Assembly (NCBI GenBank): GCA_013368325.1
Contig: JAACJK010000172.1
Coordinates: 310,001-374,000 of the forward strand
DNA length: 64,000 nucleotides
Direction of reading: 5' to 3'
From: Ephemerocybe angulata
Taxonomy: Eukaryota; Basidiomycota; Agaricomycetes; Agaricales; Psathyrellaceae
Made by a program: the position numbers and the translations under genes. Positions 1-9,735 of the stretch are shown here, piece after piece; within the stretch, counting starts at the first letter, position 1; each line of letters starts with the position of its first letter. Below the pieces are notes generated by a model. The model did not search any database and had not been told where the DNA came from. It saw only the letters and a list, made by a program, of their open reading frames with translations.

Positions 1-972
1 GCATTGATTTCAGTCAAGGAGGCGATGAATTGGGCCGCGCCATTTTTGTGCCCATTCTGAAGTGCGCCCGAAGGGCATGGAAGGGCATTGGTGCTCTATA
101 GATATTTACGTCAATATATTGGGAAGCCCTTGTCAGCATTGGGGGATGGGATGGCAGCCCTTGCTTACATTATGCCCTTGGCCGTACCAGGCCACGCTCA
201 TATTGACATGTCCAGGGGTTAGCAACGAGTCGGGGATGCTCTGGAAGGTCGTCTTGTCTTCCCGCCAATTTCGGCTCGAGGTGTCGATTTTAATTGCGCT
301 GTTTGGATGGGCCGAGAGTTCTTTGACCGCATCGTACACCTGATGCTGTCGGGTTTTGTATATCCGTCAACCCTGCCCCCGGAGATCATAGTAGAGAGCG
401 GACTTACGCAACGCTCCCGGGTAAACAGCCCCGGTAAATACCACGCCACTACGGTGTCCAAACGGTCAATAAACACCATCGGCTTATCAAACAATTGCGC
501 CGTTTCGGTCCCATCGTTCTTCAAATCGAAAGGACCGCTAAAACGCGCTCTCAACATTTCCGACCTCGGCGTAGAGCTAGATGATTGAAGTGCCTGGAGA
601 ACGTCCTCATGGGCGTAGCTCAAGCGCACTGAAATGAACCTCTCTGTTCAGAACCGTGGTATTCAGGACAATAATTCGAAGTCGGAAATGCGAACCTTGA
701 TTACCCCAAGCCTGGTGTATTCGGGCCACCATCTTTTCCAACTCTACTCGGATGTGCTGTGGGATAAGAAAATCCGAGGGAACAACCGGTCCTTCGCCTG
801 TGAGCTCATGAAACAGGCCTTCAGCGTAATCCGAACAGCGCGCGCAGAATCTCAAGCCGGGCGGTAAGTCTTCTTCGGGCATAGTAGCGCCCCAGTGGTA
901 AATATTGTCGGGGAGTGTTGCCTGTCGTGGTCGTTGCTGGGTGGACTTCAAAAAACTGGGGTTGCCATTCAT
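1..972 (-). CDS. Hypothetical protein, 3' part beyond left edge
   Basis: The gene reads leftwards and leaves the window. Exons fit as 972-696, 628-408, 339-169 and 95 to beyond base 1. The introns carry GT...AG ends and the reading phase is kept across every junction, which makes a real gene likely. The ATG at 972 starts a protein with a CARCSDY segment, an acidic middle, and the stretches FDLKNDGTE, VVAWYLPG and NMSVAWYGQGHN. I recognise no catalytic motif. The style resembles uncharacterised basidiomycete proteins often found near transposons, but that is an impression, not a match. It lies next to Harbinger sequence and could be cargo or a neighbour. The function is unknown and the C-terminus is not visible. 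Confidence 0.6.
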
Positions 973-1090
973 TGTTCCTCCCTAATAAAGATTAGAACAT
1001 GTGGGCGACGTGAGGCTCCAGAGTGATATGTCGTGGCGGTTACGTGTGCAAATAATCCTTGTCGCCTGGGCCTTGCGGCCCAGGGTACCC

Positions 1091-1232
1091 GGTAAATATC
1101 GGTAGTCGCCGGGCCTTGCAGCGAACCCGCCAGTTCGGCGGTGGGACCGCCGTCTACAAGCCTACACGGTAAATATCGGTAGTCGCCGGGCCTTGCAGCG
1201 AACCCGCCAGTCGGCGGCGGGACAGCCGTCTA
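1091..1232. repeat. Two-copy tandem repeat, 77-bp period
   Basis: A block starting ggtaaatatcggtagtcgcc at 1091 recurs at 1168 with only a few differences, such as the loss of one t in the gttcgg segment. Each copy contains a GC-rich inverted motif (cgccagt..ggcgg). It lies between the left-edge gene and the Harbinger accessory ORF, in sequence where I see no gene (973-1436). Confidence 0.8.
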
Positions 1233-1439
1233 TTAGCAACAAACTAACCCTAAAACTTTCTGGAGTTCCGCGTCATGTCAACCTGACCTAAAATATGTCC
1301 CCCGCATTGCAACAGCCACCCGCTTTGGTTTGACAAGGTCGGAATTTCGCCCCGGCCTTTATCGGTTAGCCGCCAGCGGAATTCCACGCATACAACAAGC
1401 GCCGATTGTGGCTGATCCCGCTCAGGTGAGTCAATAGTG

Positions 1440-2210
1440 ATGGCATTCAAACCAGGTGAGCCATGCTGCCAATGCCACCGGCTGCACTCATGGGAGTCCA
1501 GTTGGCCTATCGCGGGTAGTGCATCATGCCGCTCACTTAGGCCATCACCATGTCTCAGGCCTGCTGAATGCCCTGGGAATAGCTCTGGCGTCGACGATAA
1601 TCAGCCCAAGAATCAAGGCGACACGAGCAGCCTTGCACCGGTGGAACTGTCCGACGACGACGATGACGACGACGAGAAGAAGGACAACGGTGAAGACGTG
1701 AAGCCTGCCATCAAGCCCGACGGTGACATCAAGCCTGGAAAGACCGCGCCCAAAACAAACAAACGCAAGGACGCACCAAAGGACACCAAATCGAAGCCGT
1801 CTGCCGCGAAGAAGACGCAAATTGCGGAGTTTGCTGAGCTGGCAAGCGTCGAGGAGGTGACCGAGCAACGTAGGCTCGAGTTAGCGAGGGCGAAGATAGA
1901 GGCAAGTACACGGCTGAAGATTGAGACAGAGCGTAACAAAACGGCGCGCATACAAGGCCAGCGCGATGCAAAAGCCAAGTACAAACTCGAGAAGTATCGC
2001 ATCAAGATGCAGGCACGCATGCAGCGCCAGCAGTCCATGCAAGCTGGTCCACTTCCCTCGCTTCTCACGTCTTCTGGGGATTACGGCGCCGGTTCTAGCT
2101 TCATTCCATCCACTAGCGCCATCGCAACTCCGGCTGACGATATGTATGCAGACGACAACTTTGTTAGTCCCCATCTCACCCAAACTCTACCTCCTGCCCC
2201 AGACTATTAG
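1440..2210 (+). CDS. Putative Harbinger accessory ORF, acidic coiled-coil
   Basis: An open frame runs from the ATG at 1440 to the TAG at 2210, about 256 codons, and converges on the transposase gene. The protein has an Asp run (about seven D in VELSDDDDDDDEKK), a Lys-rich middle, and then a long charged helix with alternating E/K/R (EEVTEQRRLELARAKIEAS) that should form a coiled coil. The tail is Ser/Pro-rich. PIF/Harbinger elements usually carry a second, Myb/SANT-like gene next to the transposase, and this position and composition fit its C-terminal half. I do not see a Myb domain. The first 50 codons look unlike the rest, and a gtgagt donor at about 1424 suggests that upstream exons exist. 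The 5' end is uncertain. Confidence 0.5.
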   Translation: MAFKPGEPCCQCHRLHSWESSWPIAGSASCRSLRPSPCLRPAECPGNSSGVDDNQPKNQGDTSSLAPVELSDDDDDDDEKKDNGEDVKPAIKPDGDIKPGKTAPKTNKRKDAPKDTKSKPSAAKKTQIAEFAELASVEEVTEQRRLELARAKIEASTRLKIETERNKTARIQGQRDAKAKYKLEKYRIKMQARMQRQQSMQAGPLPSLLTSSGDYGAGSSFIPSTSAIATPADDMYADDNFVSPHLTQTLPPAPDY

Positions 2211-2273
2211 ATGCTTTCATGTACCTGTAGTTTCCCGTCGCTCGATGCACCAAATGTCATTTATTTGTTGTGT

Positions 2274-3967
2274 CTACATACTGGTGGAATCTGTCTCATG
2301 CTGCACGTACTGCCGAGCTCGCCTGCGTTGCTTCTTTCGCCGCAATGCACGGAATAAGTCATTCTTCAAATCTTCCCGCCGCTCTCTTGCCTTTTCAAGT
2401 GCATCGGCACGCCGTGCCCTCTCTGATGCTGGAGCATTCCCGTGTCCGTGGGTGCTTTGTTCATCTTCATCGTCTGACAAACCTTCGTTAATAAATTCAT
2501 CGCCCGCAGCCTCAGCATCGTGACCCCGATGGGACTGTTCACTTGTGAGGGCAAATGCGTGAACAGCAATGCAGCTGATAACCCAGTATGTTGCATATTT
2601 ATGCGTCTTGGAGTCGATGATGTTGACGCGCAAACCTTTCAAGGACTGAAAACGGCCCTTCAGAAAGCCGATTGCATGCTCGGATCGAATGCGGAGCATA
2701 GAGATGTGATTATTGTACTTGTTGTTCTTCGGGAGGTTGCTGAGTGGCTTTTTGTAGGGAGTTACAACCCACGTTTGAATCTTTGTTACCTGTGCATCAA
2801 TACGGGCCCATGTACACACCAGGAACACAAGTGTTACTCACCGGATATGCTGTATCTGCCCATATAAACTCGTTCCCCTGAAAGATATTTTCATGGTCCT
2901 TGTAGGTAAGGGTCTCCTGCCATGCAGTTGAGTCGTGCGTGCTTCCAGTAAAGCCAAATCCAATGTCGCAGATTTGAAGATTCGGAAGTGAAATGATCTA
3001 CATGTCAAAGACTTTTAGTTAGGTACTGAAACGAGACTGGTGCCCAAAAATCACTGACCTGAAAGTTCAATGAATAATTACCTTTACGGTCATAATAGCT
3101 CTCGCCGTACCAATGTGGGCGCTCATATAAAGGGATAAGGGTGCCGTCAACAAAGCACCACCCATCTCGCCACTCCTTGCAGGAATGTTTCTCCACCCAG
3201 TCTTTTGCTGCAGCTTTCTCAGTTGGTGTTGGTGCGTGAATTGCTTTTTCGAGGAAGGAGGGAGATAAGATGGCGTGCATGACACGGTTTGTGACGAGAG
3301 TAACCGTGCCCTTTCCACATCCAGCCCAGCGCGCTACTTTGCTAAGACTTGCAGAGTTCCCAAAATGCCCGAATCTATAGAGTGTGATTGCAACTTGATG
3401 TTCGATGAGCATCTGGGCGTGGTGTGACTTGTTTGTAAAGATGGGGTTATCCTCGAGTTCATTGACGAGTTCATCAAAGGTGGCAGGGTCCACACGAAGA
3501 TCTTGGCGGAATATAGCAGGTTGGGTAGCCCGACACTGAAGAACATGCCTCATATGGCATGGTGCTCGATTGCTGTTCTTCTTGCGTGTACCCCAGTACC
3601 TCCGGCTGTAAGATTCTTCAATCTCACGCCGAATTTGCCTTGAGAGGTTGACGAGATGGGAGGTGCTTGAGTTCCGAACATATTCCTCGTTGTCAGTGCT
3701 GTTGGCATCGGAGCTGGCCTCTTCTTGGGTAGACAGGTCTGAGACATCAGAATTGGAGCTTGTGCTAGAGCTTGATGTCTCGTCACTCCCAGACGAGCTT
3801 GAAGATGACGAGGACCCGAAATAGTCGCTTTCATCAGTGTAAGTCAACCATTCGCTGCTTGAGGAGCTCCCAGAGGAGCTAGAGGTGGAGGAGGATGTTG
3901 GGGAGGATGAGGAAGATGATAGTGTGTTTGAGTTGGAATCGACGTCCATAGGGCTTTCATCAGGCAT
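2274..3967 (-). CDS. PIF/Harbinger-type DDE transposase
   Basis: Three exons (3967-3059, 2997-2842, 2789-2274) join in phase to give about 526 residues. The N-terminus is very Ser-rich and acidic. A DDE_Tnp_4-type catalytic core follows, with FVDGTLIPLY carrying the first Asp, GSTHDSTAW and then FIWADTAYP carrying the second, and RIRSEHAIGFLKGRF carrying the catalytic Glu. The C-terminal tail is acidic and then basic (RRKKQRRRARQ). The nuclease would cut element ends, with the Myb-like partner normally helping DNA binding. No stop or frameshift is seen. A chromovirus sits 27 bp upstream of the ATG, so the native promoter is separated from the gene. I did not find matching terminal inverted repeats, so the element limits are not defined. 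Confidence 0.88.
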
Positions 3968-3993
3968 GGCACGGGCCTGGAATTCCGCACGTC

Positions 3994-3998
3994 GGTTA
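3994..3998. repeat. Target-site duplication GGTTA, left copy
   Basis: GGTTA directly precedes the left LTR and is repeated at 10686-10690 directly after the right LTR. A 5-bp duplication is standard for Ty3/gypsy integration. Confidence 0.95.
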
Positions 3999-4500
3999 TG
4001 TGGCGAAGACGCCGGCTGATGTCGGACGGGCGACGAGCAGAGAGCAGAGAGCAGAGAGCAGAGGAGCAGAGGTCGGACGAGCGACGAGCAGCGATGCAGA
4101 TACAAGAGCTGTATAGTCAAAGAGATCAAGTGGGGAATAATGAACGAGTAGCTACGAGTATATATGTGTCCAGATGATCTCGAACGAAAATAGAACAATA
4201 GAATGATCCAAAGAACAATAGAGTCCATATGAGTCGATATGACTAAAAGGCAGCGCGCGGGCAGTGCGCCTGAGAACAAAGGTGTGAACAAGGTGTGAAC
4301 GTGCTGTGCACGAGAATAAGAAGCACGAACGTGCTGTGCATGAAGTGAGGGGAAGGCTCAGAAGAGCGAAGGCAGTGTGAAGGTGTGCAAGGGTGTGCAA
4401 AGGTGTGCAAGAGTGTGCAGGAATGCGCACGAATGAATAGTAAAGGAAGAAATGAAAGGAAAAGAAGAGAAAATAGGTGGGCTGACCAGTGTTCACGACA
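3999..4500 (-). repeat. 3' LTR of the chromovirus
   Basis: The 502-bp repeat reads TG...CA on both strands (tgtggcg ... cacgaca) and appears identical to 10184-10685. In element orientation it starts TGTCGTGAAC. It contains short repeats (gcagaga; gtgtgcaa) and a TATATA about 160 bp from its downstream end. Confidence 0.97.
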
Positions 4501-4513
4501 TTACCCCCCTCCT
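4501..4513 (-). other. Polypurine tract next to 3' LTR
   Basis: On the minus strand the sequence AGGAGGGGGGTAA lies directly before the 3' LTR and after the pol stop codon. This is the expected place and composition for the primer of plus-strand DNA synthesis. Confidence 0.85.
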
Positions 4514-4534
4514 AGAACTCATCGTCCTCGATGA

Positions 4535-7500
4535 CTATGGTCGGGGTGCCGTGGGGTGTCGAAGGTGGAACTCCGTAACGGCTTCAGCTGCGTTCCCAAG
4601 GTTGGTAAGGGGTTCCCAAGAGTTCTCGCTGTCGTTGTAGCCCTTCCAGCTGATGAGGTATTCGACCCAACGCTTTCGTCCACGCTTGACCTCCCTACTG
4701 TCCAGCACGTCCTGAACTTCAAACTCTGTCCCGTCCTCGAGTTCAACAGGCTCTGGTGGGGGAGGTAGGATGCCGTTGGTGTCGTTCCCTTTCCAGGGAC
4801 TAAGCTTGTCGACGTGGAAGACAGGATGGAGGCGGGATAGGGACTGAGGGAGTGCGAGACGGTAGTCAAGGTCGCCGACCTTCTCAATGACCTTGTAGGG
4901 GCCGAGCTGGAAGTCCCCAAGCTTTCGAGTGGGCACCTTGATGTTGATGTTCTTGGCGCTGAGCCAGACGTAGTCGTCCACGGCGAAGGTGTGTGCTGTC
5001 CGTTTCCCAGCTTCAAAGGTCGTCTTCTGGCGGGCTTTCTCCATTCGTAAGGCCGCTTCAACGTCTTTCCGGGTGTCTAAAAGGTCCTGGATGCGTTCGT
5101 CGACACCGCGGACCCCGGTGGTAGCGCCGATGGGAATGTTGAAGTGGGGGGAGTAGCCGTAGATAACCTCGAAGGGGGAGCGGTTATGAGCAGAGTGGAT
5201 GCGGGAGTTGATAACGAACTCAGCCATAGGGAGGTGCTGGTCCCAATCGTCCTGTCGTCGACTGACATAGAAGCGAAGGTGCTTCTCGACTTCCTGGTTT
5301 GCACGCTCAGTCTGGCCATTGGCCTGAGGGTGGTAGGCCGTTGTGAGGTTGGATCCAATCCCGAGGCGTTGGAGGAGAGTGCGCATGACGTTAGAGGCGA
5401 ACTGGGGCCCTCGGTCGCTGATGAAACGAAGGGGCAAACCGTGGAGGCGGAAGATCTCTCGGTAGTAGATGTCGACGACACCTTCAGTCGAGATGGTGGA
5501 GGAGCAGGGGAGTGCGTGGATCTGCTTGGTGAAGAAGTCGGTGAAGACGATGACTGCATCGAAGCCGTGGGCGGGTGGTAGCTGTGTGATGAGGTCAACT
5601 CCAACAGCCTCCCAAGGCCCTTCGGGGACGTCCATGGGCTGGGTGAGGGCACGAGGGTGCTGGGCATGCTTGCGTCTAGCACAGAGATCGCAGCCTTCGA
5701 CGTACTTCTTCACAAAAGCGCGCATCGTGGGCCACCAGTACAACCGCTCGACTCGTTCGAGGGTTGCATGGTTCCCGGGATGGCCTGAAGTGGGGTCATC
5801 GTGGCACTGCTTCACCACCTCTCGCCGGAGTTCATCATCTGATGGGACGTATACCTTGCCTCTGAACCGTACTAACCCGTTCTCCTCTGTCCACTCTGTC
5901 AACCCGTTGACGAGTTTCTGGGGTCCAAACTTGCGCAGCTTCTCTAGCCCTCCCAAGACCACAGATTCGCGTGCACTCGCACGACGAATTCGGTCTTCTA
6001 GGGGGTTGGTGAACTGGGAAGCAGCTGCGAGTTTGGCGAAGTGTTCAGGGCGGAGGACAGTGCGCTGGGTGTTGTCGTCAGAGTCCGAGACATGATGGTG
6101 GGGCATGCGCGAGAGGGGGTCAGCTTGGGTGTTAGCGGCACCCGGGCGGTGTTCGAGACGGAAGTCGAAGCGAGAGAGGTACAGAGCCCATCTCGCCTGT
6201 CGTCGTGCCAGATCTTGGGCCGTGCGCCAGTACTTCAGGTTAGCATGATCGGTTACGATCCCGAAGGTGTCAGGGAGACCTTCCAGGAACGGGCGCCAAT
6301 CTTTGAGGGCTTCGATGATGGCTAGCATCTCCCGGTCGTAGATCTCGTAGTTTCGCTGAGCTGGGTCCATAGACGCTGATCGGAAGGCGACAGGATGCCA
6401 GGCGCCATCAGCGGCTTGCTGGAGAAGGGCACCTCCGGTGGCGAAGCCAGAGGCATCGACTTCGATGCGAGTAGGGCGGTCAGGATCCCAGAGAGCGAGG
6501 ACGGGGGCCGAGATAAAGGCGTCACGGAGGGTTTCGAAGGCTTGTTGGCGCTCGTCAGTCCATTCGAACAGGGTGTTCTTCTTGGTGAGGTCATGGAGGG
6601 GGCGGGCGACTTTGGAGAAGTCCTTGATGAAGCGGCGGTAGAAGTTGGCAAAGCCCAGGAATCCTCGGACTTCGCGGACGTTGCGCGGTACGGGCCAGCC
6701 ACGGACAGCTTGGACCTTGGCAGGGTCCATGCTCACCTCTCCCTCTCGGATAACCATACCCAAATACTCAATCTCCTCTTTCTCGAACTCACACTTCTCA
6801 GGACGTAGGTAGAGGTCGTGCTGTCGCAGGCGACGGAGGACTTCGTGGGTGATGCGGCGGTGTTCTTCCAGGTCCATGGTGAAGATGAGGATGTCGTCGA
6901 GGTAGACCGCCACCTTGCCGGAGGCGACCAGATCTGAGAAGATCGAGTTCATGAGGCCCTGGAATGTGGCAGGTGAGTTGGTTAGACCGAAAAACATGAC
7001 TTTGGGTTCGAAGAGGCCTCGACTGGTGGCGAACGCAGCTTTCCACTCATCTCCCTCCTTTATGCGGACGTTGTTGTATCCCCAGCGGACGTCAAACTTG
7101 GTGAAGTACTTGGCACCTCGGAGACGGCTGATGATATCGGCGACGAGAGGGAGCGGGTAGCGGTTCTTGATGGTGTACTCGTTGAGACGGCGGTAGTCCT
7201 GGATGAAGCGGAGAGTTCCGTCCTTCTTCTTGATGAAGAAAACAGGGGAGGAGATGGGCGACTTGGAGGGCTGGATGTATCCTTTGGCGAGGTTCTCCTG
7301 GAGGAATGTATCGAGCACGGCTTGTTCATCTAGGGACATGGGGTAGATTTTGGTGCGGATGTTGGCTGGAGCGCCGGGTGTGAGCTCGATGGCATGATCC
7401 CAGTCCTTGTGGCTTGGAAGTCGAGTAGACTCTTGCTCAGAAAAGACGGCGGCGTGTTCTCGGTAGTGGGCAGGGATGATCTCCTCGAGCGTTCTCTCCG

Positions 7501-8455
7501 GTTTACCTTTCTTCGCGTCCTCAGCGATCTTCTGGGAGTAGGTGAAGCCAGCCGAACACCACAGTTCCTCATCCGTGCGCTCGATGATACCGGCTCGAAG
7601 CCAGCGGCGTCGAGTGGTTCGGTTAGCACGGATTCGGCAGAAGGGGGTTTCGGGCTTCTCTTCCACAGGAGGGGGCGACGACGGTGGGGCAGGTTCGGGA
7701 GTTGGAGAGCTGGGGAGTGTAGGCCAAGAGGCATAGATCTCCTCCAGAATCGCTCCGTCAGAGGGTTCCCCTAAGTCCAAACACGGATGTCTTTCCTCCG
7801 GCACCTCCTCTACCGAGGCGCGGGGATGACGGCGTGAGGGTAGGAGCTCTGGAACGAATGCGATGGGGTCTGGGGGTGGGCTCGAGGCATAGATCTCTTC
7901 CAGAACAGATCCGTTGGACGGTTCCCCCAGAGCGTAGCTCGGGTTCGGGTCCTCAGGAACGTCCTCGATGGTGGCTCGGGGGTTGATGCGCACGACACCC
8001 TTCGTCCAGTCAATCTCTGGGTTAACCTGGCGAAGCCAGGGGAGCCCCAGGATGATGTTCTCGCCTCCTAGGTCGGTGACAAGAAAGTCCGTCCAGCGGT
8101 TGTGGGGTCCAACCGTGAGGTGAAGACGCGCGAAGTGGGTGATGTCCCCAGCGGTGTTAGGGGAGCCATCAATGTTGCGAAGGAGGATGGGGTGATGGAG
8201 CGGGAAGGTTGTGATGTGATGCTTTAGGACAAAGGGGTGGTCAAGAAAGAGGGCGGTCGCCCCACAATCTATCATGGCTGCTGAGCTAGTGCTCCTGTTG
8301 CGACCTCTCAACGTCGTTCGTACTCGGAAATGGTCTGAAGTGGGATCGATTTCACGAATAGAACTAATAGTACACGATGAGATGGAGTCATAGGAGGAAG
8401 TGGAACACATAGCGATGGGTACGCGTGCGGCAGCACGGACGGGCACCCGCTTCAA
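4535..8455 (-). CDS. pol: Chromovirus Pol polyprotein
   Basis: This is one uninterrupted frame of about 1,306 codons. In order it has a retropepsin-like aspartic protease (MIDCGATALF; Cys replaces the more usual Ser after Asp), reverse transcriptase (YLDDILIF), RNase H (EVDASGFATGGALL), the integrase HHCC zinc module (HDDPTSGHPG ... CDLCARRK), an integrase core with DLITQLPP and FISDRGPQF, and a chromodomain near the end (EYLISWKGYNDSENSWEP). The open frame begins at a TTG inside the gag stop region, and the first ATG is about 16 codons in. Pol is in the -1 frame relative to gag and overlaps the gag stop, so it is most likely made as a frameshift Gag-Pol fusion. The chromodomain may steer integration to marked chromatin. 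Confidence 0.96.
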   Translation of the reverse strand: MKRVPVRAAARVPIAMCSTSSYDSISSCTISSIREIDPTSDHFRVRTTLRGRNRSTSSAAMIDCGATALFLDHPFVLKHHITTFPLHHPILLRNIDGSPNTAGDITHFARLHLTVGPHNRWTDFLVTDLGGENIILGLPWLRQVNPEIDWTKGVVRINPRATIEDVPEDPNPSYALGEPSNGSVLEEIYASSPPPDPIAFVPELLPSRRHPRASVEEVPEERHPCLDLGEPSDGAILEEIYASWPTLPSSPTPEPAPPSSPPPVEEKPETPFCRIRANRTTRRRWLRAGIIERTDEELWCSAGFTYSQKIAEDAKKGKPERTLEEIIPAHYREHAAVFSEQESTRLPSHKDWDHAIELTPGAPANIRTKIYPMSLDEQAVLDTFLQENLAKGYIQPSKSPISSPVFFIKKKDGTLRFIQDYRRLNEYTIKNRYPLPLVADIISRLRGAKYFTKFDVRWGYNNVRIKEGDEWKAAFATSRGLFEPKVMFFGLTNSPATFQGLMNSIFSDLVASGKVAVYLDDILIFTMDLEEHRRITHEVLRRLRQHDLYLRPEKCEFEKEEIEYLGMVIREGEVSMDPAKVQAVRGWPVPRNVREVRGFLGFANFYRRFIKDFSKVARPLHDLTKKNTLFEWTDERQQAFETLRDAFISAPVLALWDPDRPTRIEVDASGFATGGALLQQAADGAWHPVAFRSASMDPAQRNYEIYDREMLAIIEALKDWRPFLEGLPDTFGIVTDHANLKYWRTAQDLARRQARWALYLSRFDFRLEHRPGAANTQADPLSRMPHHHVSDSDDNTQRTVLRPEHFAKLAAASQFTNPLEDRIRRASARESVVLGGLEKLRKFGPQKLVNGLTEWTEENGLVRFRGKVYVPSDDELRREVVKQCHDDPTSGHPGNHATLERVERLYWWPTMRAFVKKYVEGCDLCARRKHAQHPRALTQPMDVPEGPWEAVGVDLITQLPPAHGFDAVIVFTDFFTKQIHALPCSSTISTEGVVDIYYREIFRLHGLPLRFISDRGPQFASNVMRTLLQRLGIGSNLTTAYHPQANGQTERANQEVEKHLRFYVSRRQDDWDQHLPMAEFVINSRIHSAHNRSPFEVIYGYSPHFNIPIGATTGVRGVDERIQDLLDTRKDVEAALRMEKARQKTTFEAGKRTAHTFAVDDYVWLSAKNINIKVPTRKLGDFQLGPYKVIEKVGDLDYRLALPQSLSRLHPVFHVDKLSPWKGNDTNGILPPPPEPVELEDGTEFEVQDVLDSREVKRGRKRWVEYLISWKGYNDSENSWEPLTNLGNAAEAVTEFHLRHPTAPRP

Positions 8456-8461
8456 AAACCC
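8450..8461 (-). promoter_or_regulatory. Probable -1 ribosomal frameshift site (G GGT TTT TGA)
   Basis: The gag frame ends CCG GGT TTT TGA. The bases G GGT TTT (8461-8455) fit the X XXY YYZ slippery heptamer exactly. A -1 slip enters the pol frame at TTG AAG, just bypassing the TGA. Downstream on the same strand there is a short GC-rich hairpin candidate (cgtgc-tgcc-gcacg) enclosed by a possible GGGT/ACCC pairing, which could act as the stimulatory structure. The pairing was judged by eye only. Confidence 0.7.
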
Positions 8462-9735
8462 GGCTTGTCGTTGGCGAGGAGCCCAAAGAGACGGTTCTGC
8501 TCGGCGAGGGCAGCCTCTAGGCGTGTGAACCTAGGGTCCTCGGGCGTCGTCGAAGGGGCAGGGGACGAGACGTTGGGGGCAGAGGTCTCGCCTGGGAAGA
8601 GGGTGAAGGGGGTGTCGCTGGTTGTGGCAGCTGCCTTCTGGGAGCGTCGGGCTCCTCGGCCTTTCTCGTTGCCTAGGTACTTGTCCTGGCAGACGGCCTC
8701 GATGTGTCCGATGCGGGCGCAGTATCCACACTTGGTGGCCTCGTGGCCTCCCGCTGACTTCAGGTGGGCCTTGGAGCCACACCCGTAGCAGCGACCTCGC
8801 ATGAGCTTGGTGAAGTCTTCGCGGGTGCGAGCCGTCGAGCTTCGACTAGCGTCGACATCCATGGCATAGGGGTCGCGAGCAGCAGTGGGAGGGGAGTAGG
8901 CAGTGGAACCCTTGGTACGAGGGCCTTCCGCCATGCTGTCACGCATGTGGAAGTCGACTTTGACGGCGAGCTGGACAAGCTCCTCGAAGCTGGCGGGTGC
9001 TTTGGCGAAGGAGGCCATGGTCAACCAGGCACGGGCATCCTTGGAGAGGCCCTGCTTGAAGCGATGGCCGAGGTCCGACTCGGAGTAGTCCGTGCGTCCG
9101 GAGACCTCCTGGAAGCGCGCTGCGTACTGCGCAACCGTCTTGTTGCCCTGGGTGATGGACTCGAGTTCCCTCTGGGCTTCGGCGTTGTCGTCCGAGGCCA
9201 TGAAGCGGGCCTTGAAGGCCTTGACGAACTCGTCCCACGATCCACTGAAGGGGAAGGGGGTGATGGGGACAGCGGTCTGGTTGGCTGCGGTAGCGGCTGC
9301 AGCGGCGGCTTGGGTGGTGGCATGGGCCTCGATGTCTTGGAGGTAGCGGACGGCCCATATCGCGGCTTCCCCCTGCAGGAGCGAGAGGGCGTGGATGATC
9401 CACTGCTCGGGAGCGATCTCATGGAAGCCGGTGGTAGTGTTGAGCTTGTTGAGGGGAGCTTCCTTCGATCGGGCCCACATGGTGTAGTACTGGAGGAATC
9501 GCCGGGCGTCGGCGGAACCTCCCTTGAAAGGCTCCGGGCGAGCCATACTGGAGCCGGTGGACACGTTGACAGCCCCAACCTGGGTGGTGGTAGAGGTTGG
9601 AGCGGGCGCAGGTGGAGCTACGGCAGAGGCAGCTTGGGTTTGAGCAGTAGCCAGTTTGGTTAGCTGCTCGTTGGTCTTCGTCTGGGCTTCTATGAGCCTC
9701 GTGAAGAGGGCTTCGAGACGCGCGTTGTCAGACAT
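8452..9735 (-). CDS. gag: Chromovirus Gag (capsid/nucleocapsid)
   Basis: The protein has 427 codons from the ATG at 9735. A central segment with PEPFKGGSADARRFLQYY and an FKARFMAS region looks like a retrotransposon gag core. Near residues 320-350 there are Cys-rich motifs: CYGCGSKAH followed by CGYCARIGHIEAVC, the latter a clean CX2CX4HX4C zinc knuckle that would bind element RNA. The N-terminus is Ala/Thr/Pro-rich. The stop codon at 8454-8452 overlaps the pol frame. The frame is intact, consistent with a recently active copy. Confidence 0.94.
   Translation of the reverse strand: MSDNARLEALFTRLIEAQTKTNEQLTKLATAQTQAASAVAPPAPAPTSTTTQVGAVNVSTGSSMARPEPFKGGSADARRFLQYYTMWARSKEAPLNKLNTTTGFHEIAPEQWIIHALSLLQGEAAIWAVRYLQDIEAHATTQAAAAAATAANQTAVPITPFPFSGSWDEFVKAFKARFMASDDNAEAQRELESITQGNKTVAQYAARFQEVSGRTDYSESDLGHRFKQGLSKDARAWLTMASFAKAPASFEELVQLAVKVDFHMRDSMAEGPRTKGSTAYSPPTAARDPYAMDVDASRSSTARTREDFTKLMRGRCYGCGSKAHLKSAGGHEATKCGYCARIGHIEAVCQDKYLGNEKGRGARRSQKAAATTSDTPFTLFPGETSAPNVSSPAPSTTPEDPRFTRLEAALAEQNRLFGLLANDKPGF

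Noticed and set aside
4152..4496. 114-codon ORF in the 3' LTR, repeated at 10337-10681
   Set aside because: Duplicated only because the LTRs are identical. Composition is low-complexity and there is no domain.
8764..9663. 299-codon plus-strand open frame
   Set aside because: It lies fully antisense to gag and mirrors its codon bias. The gag frame has zinc-knuckle motifs and this one has none.
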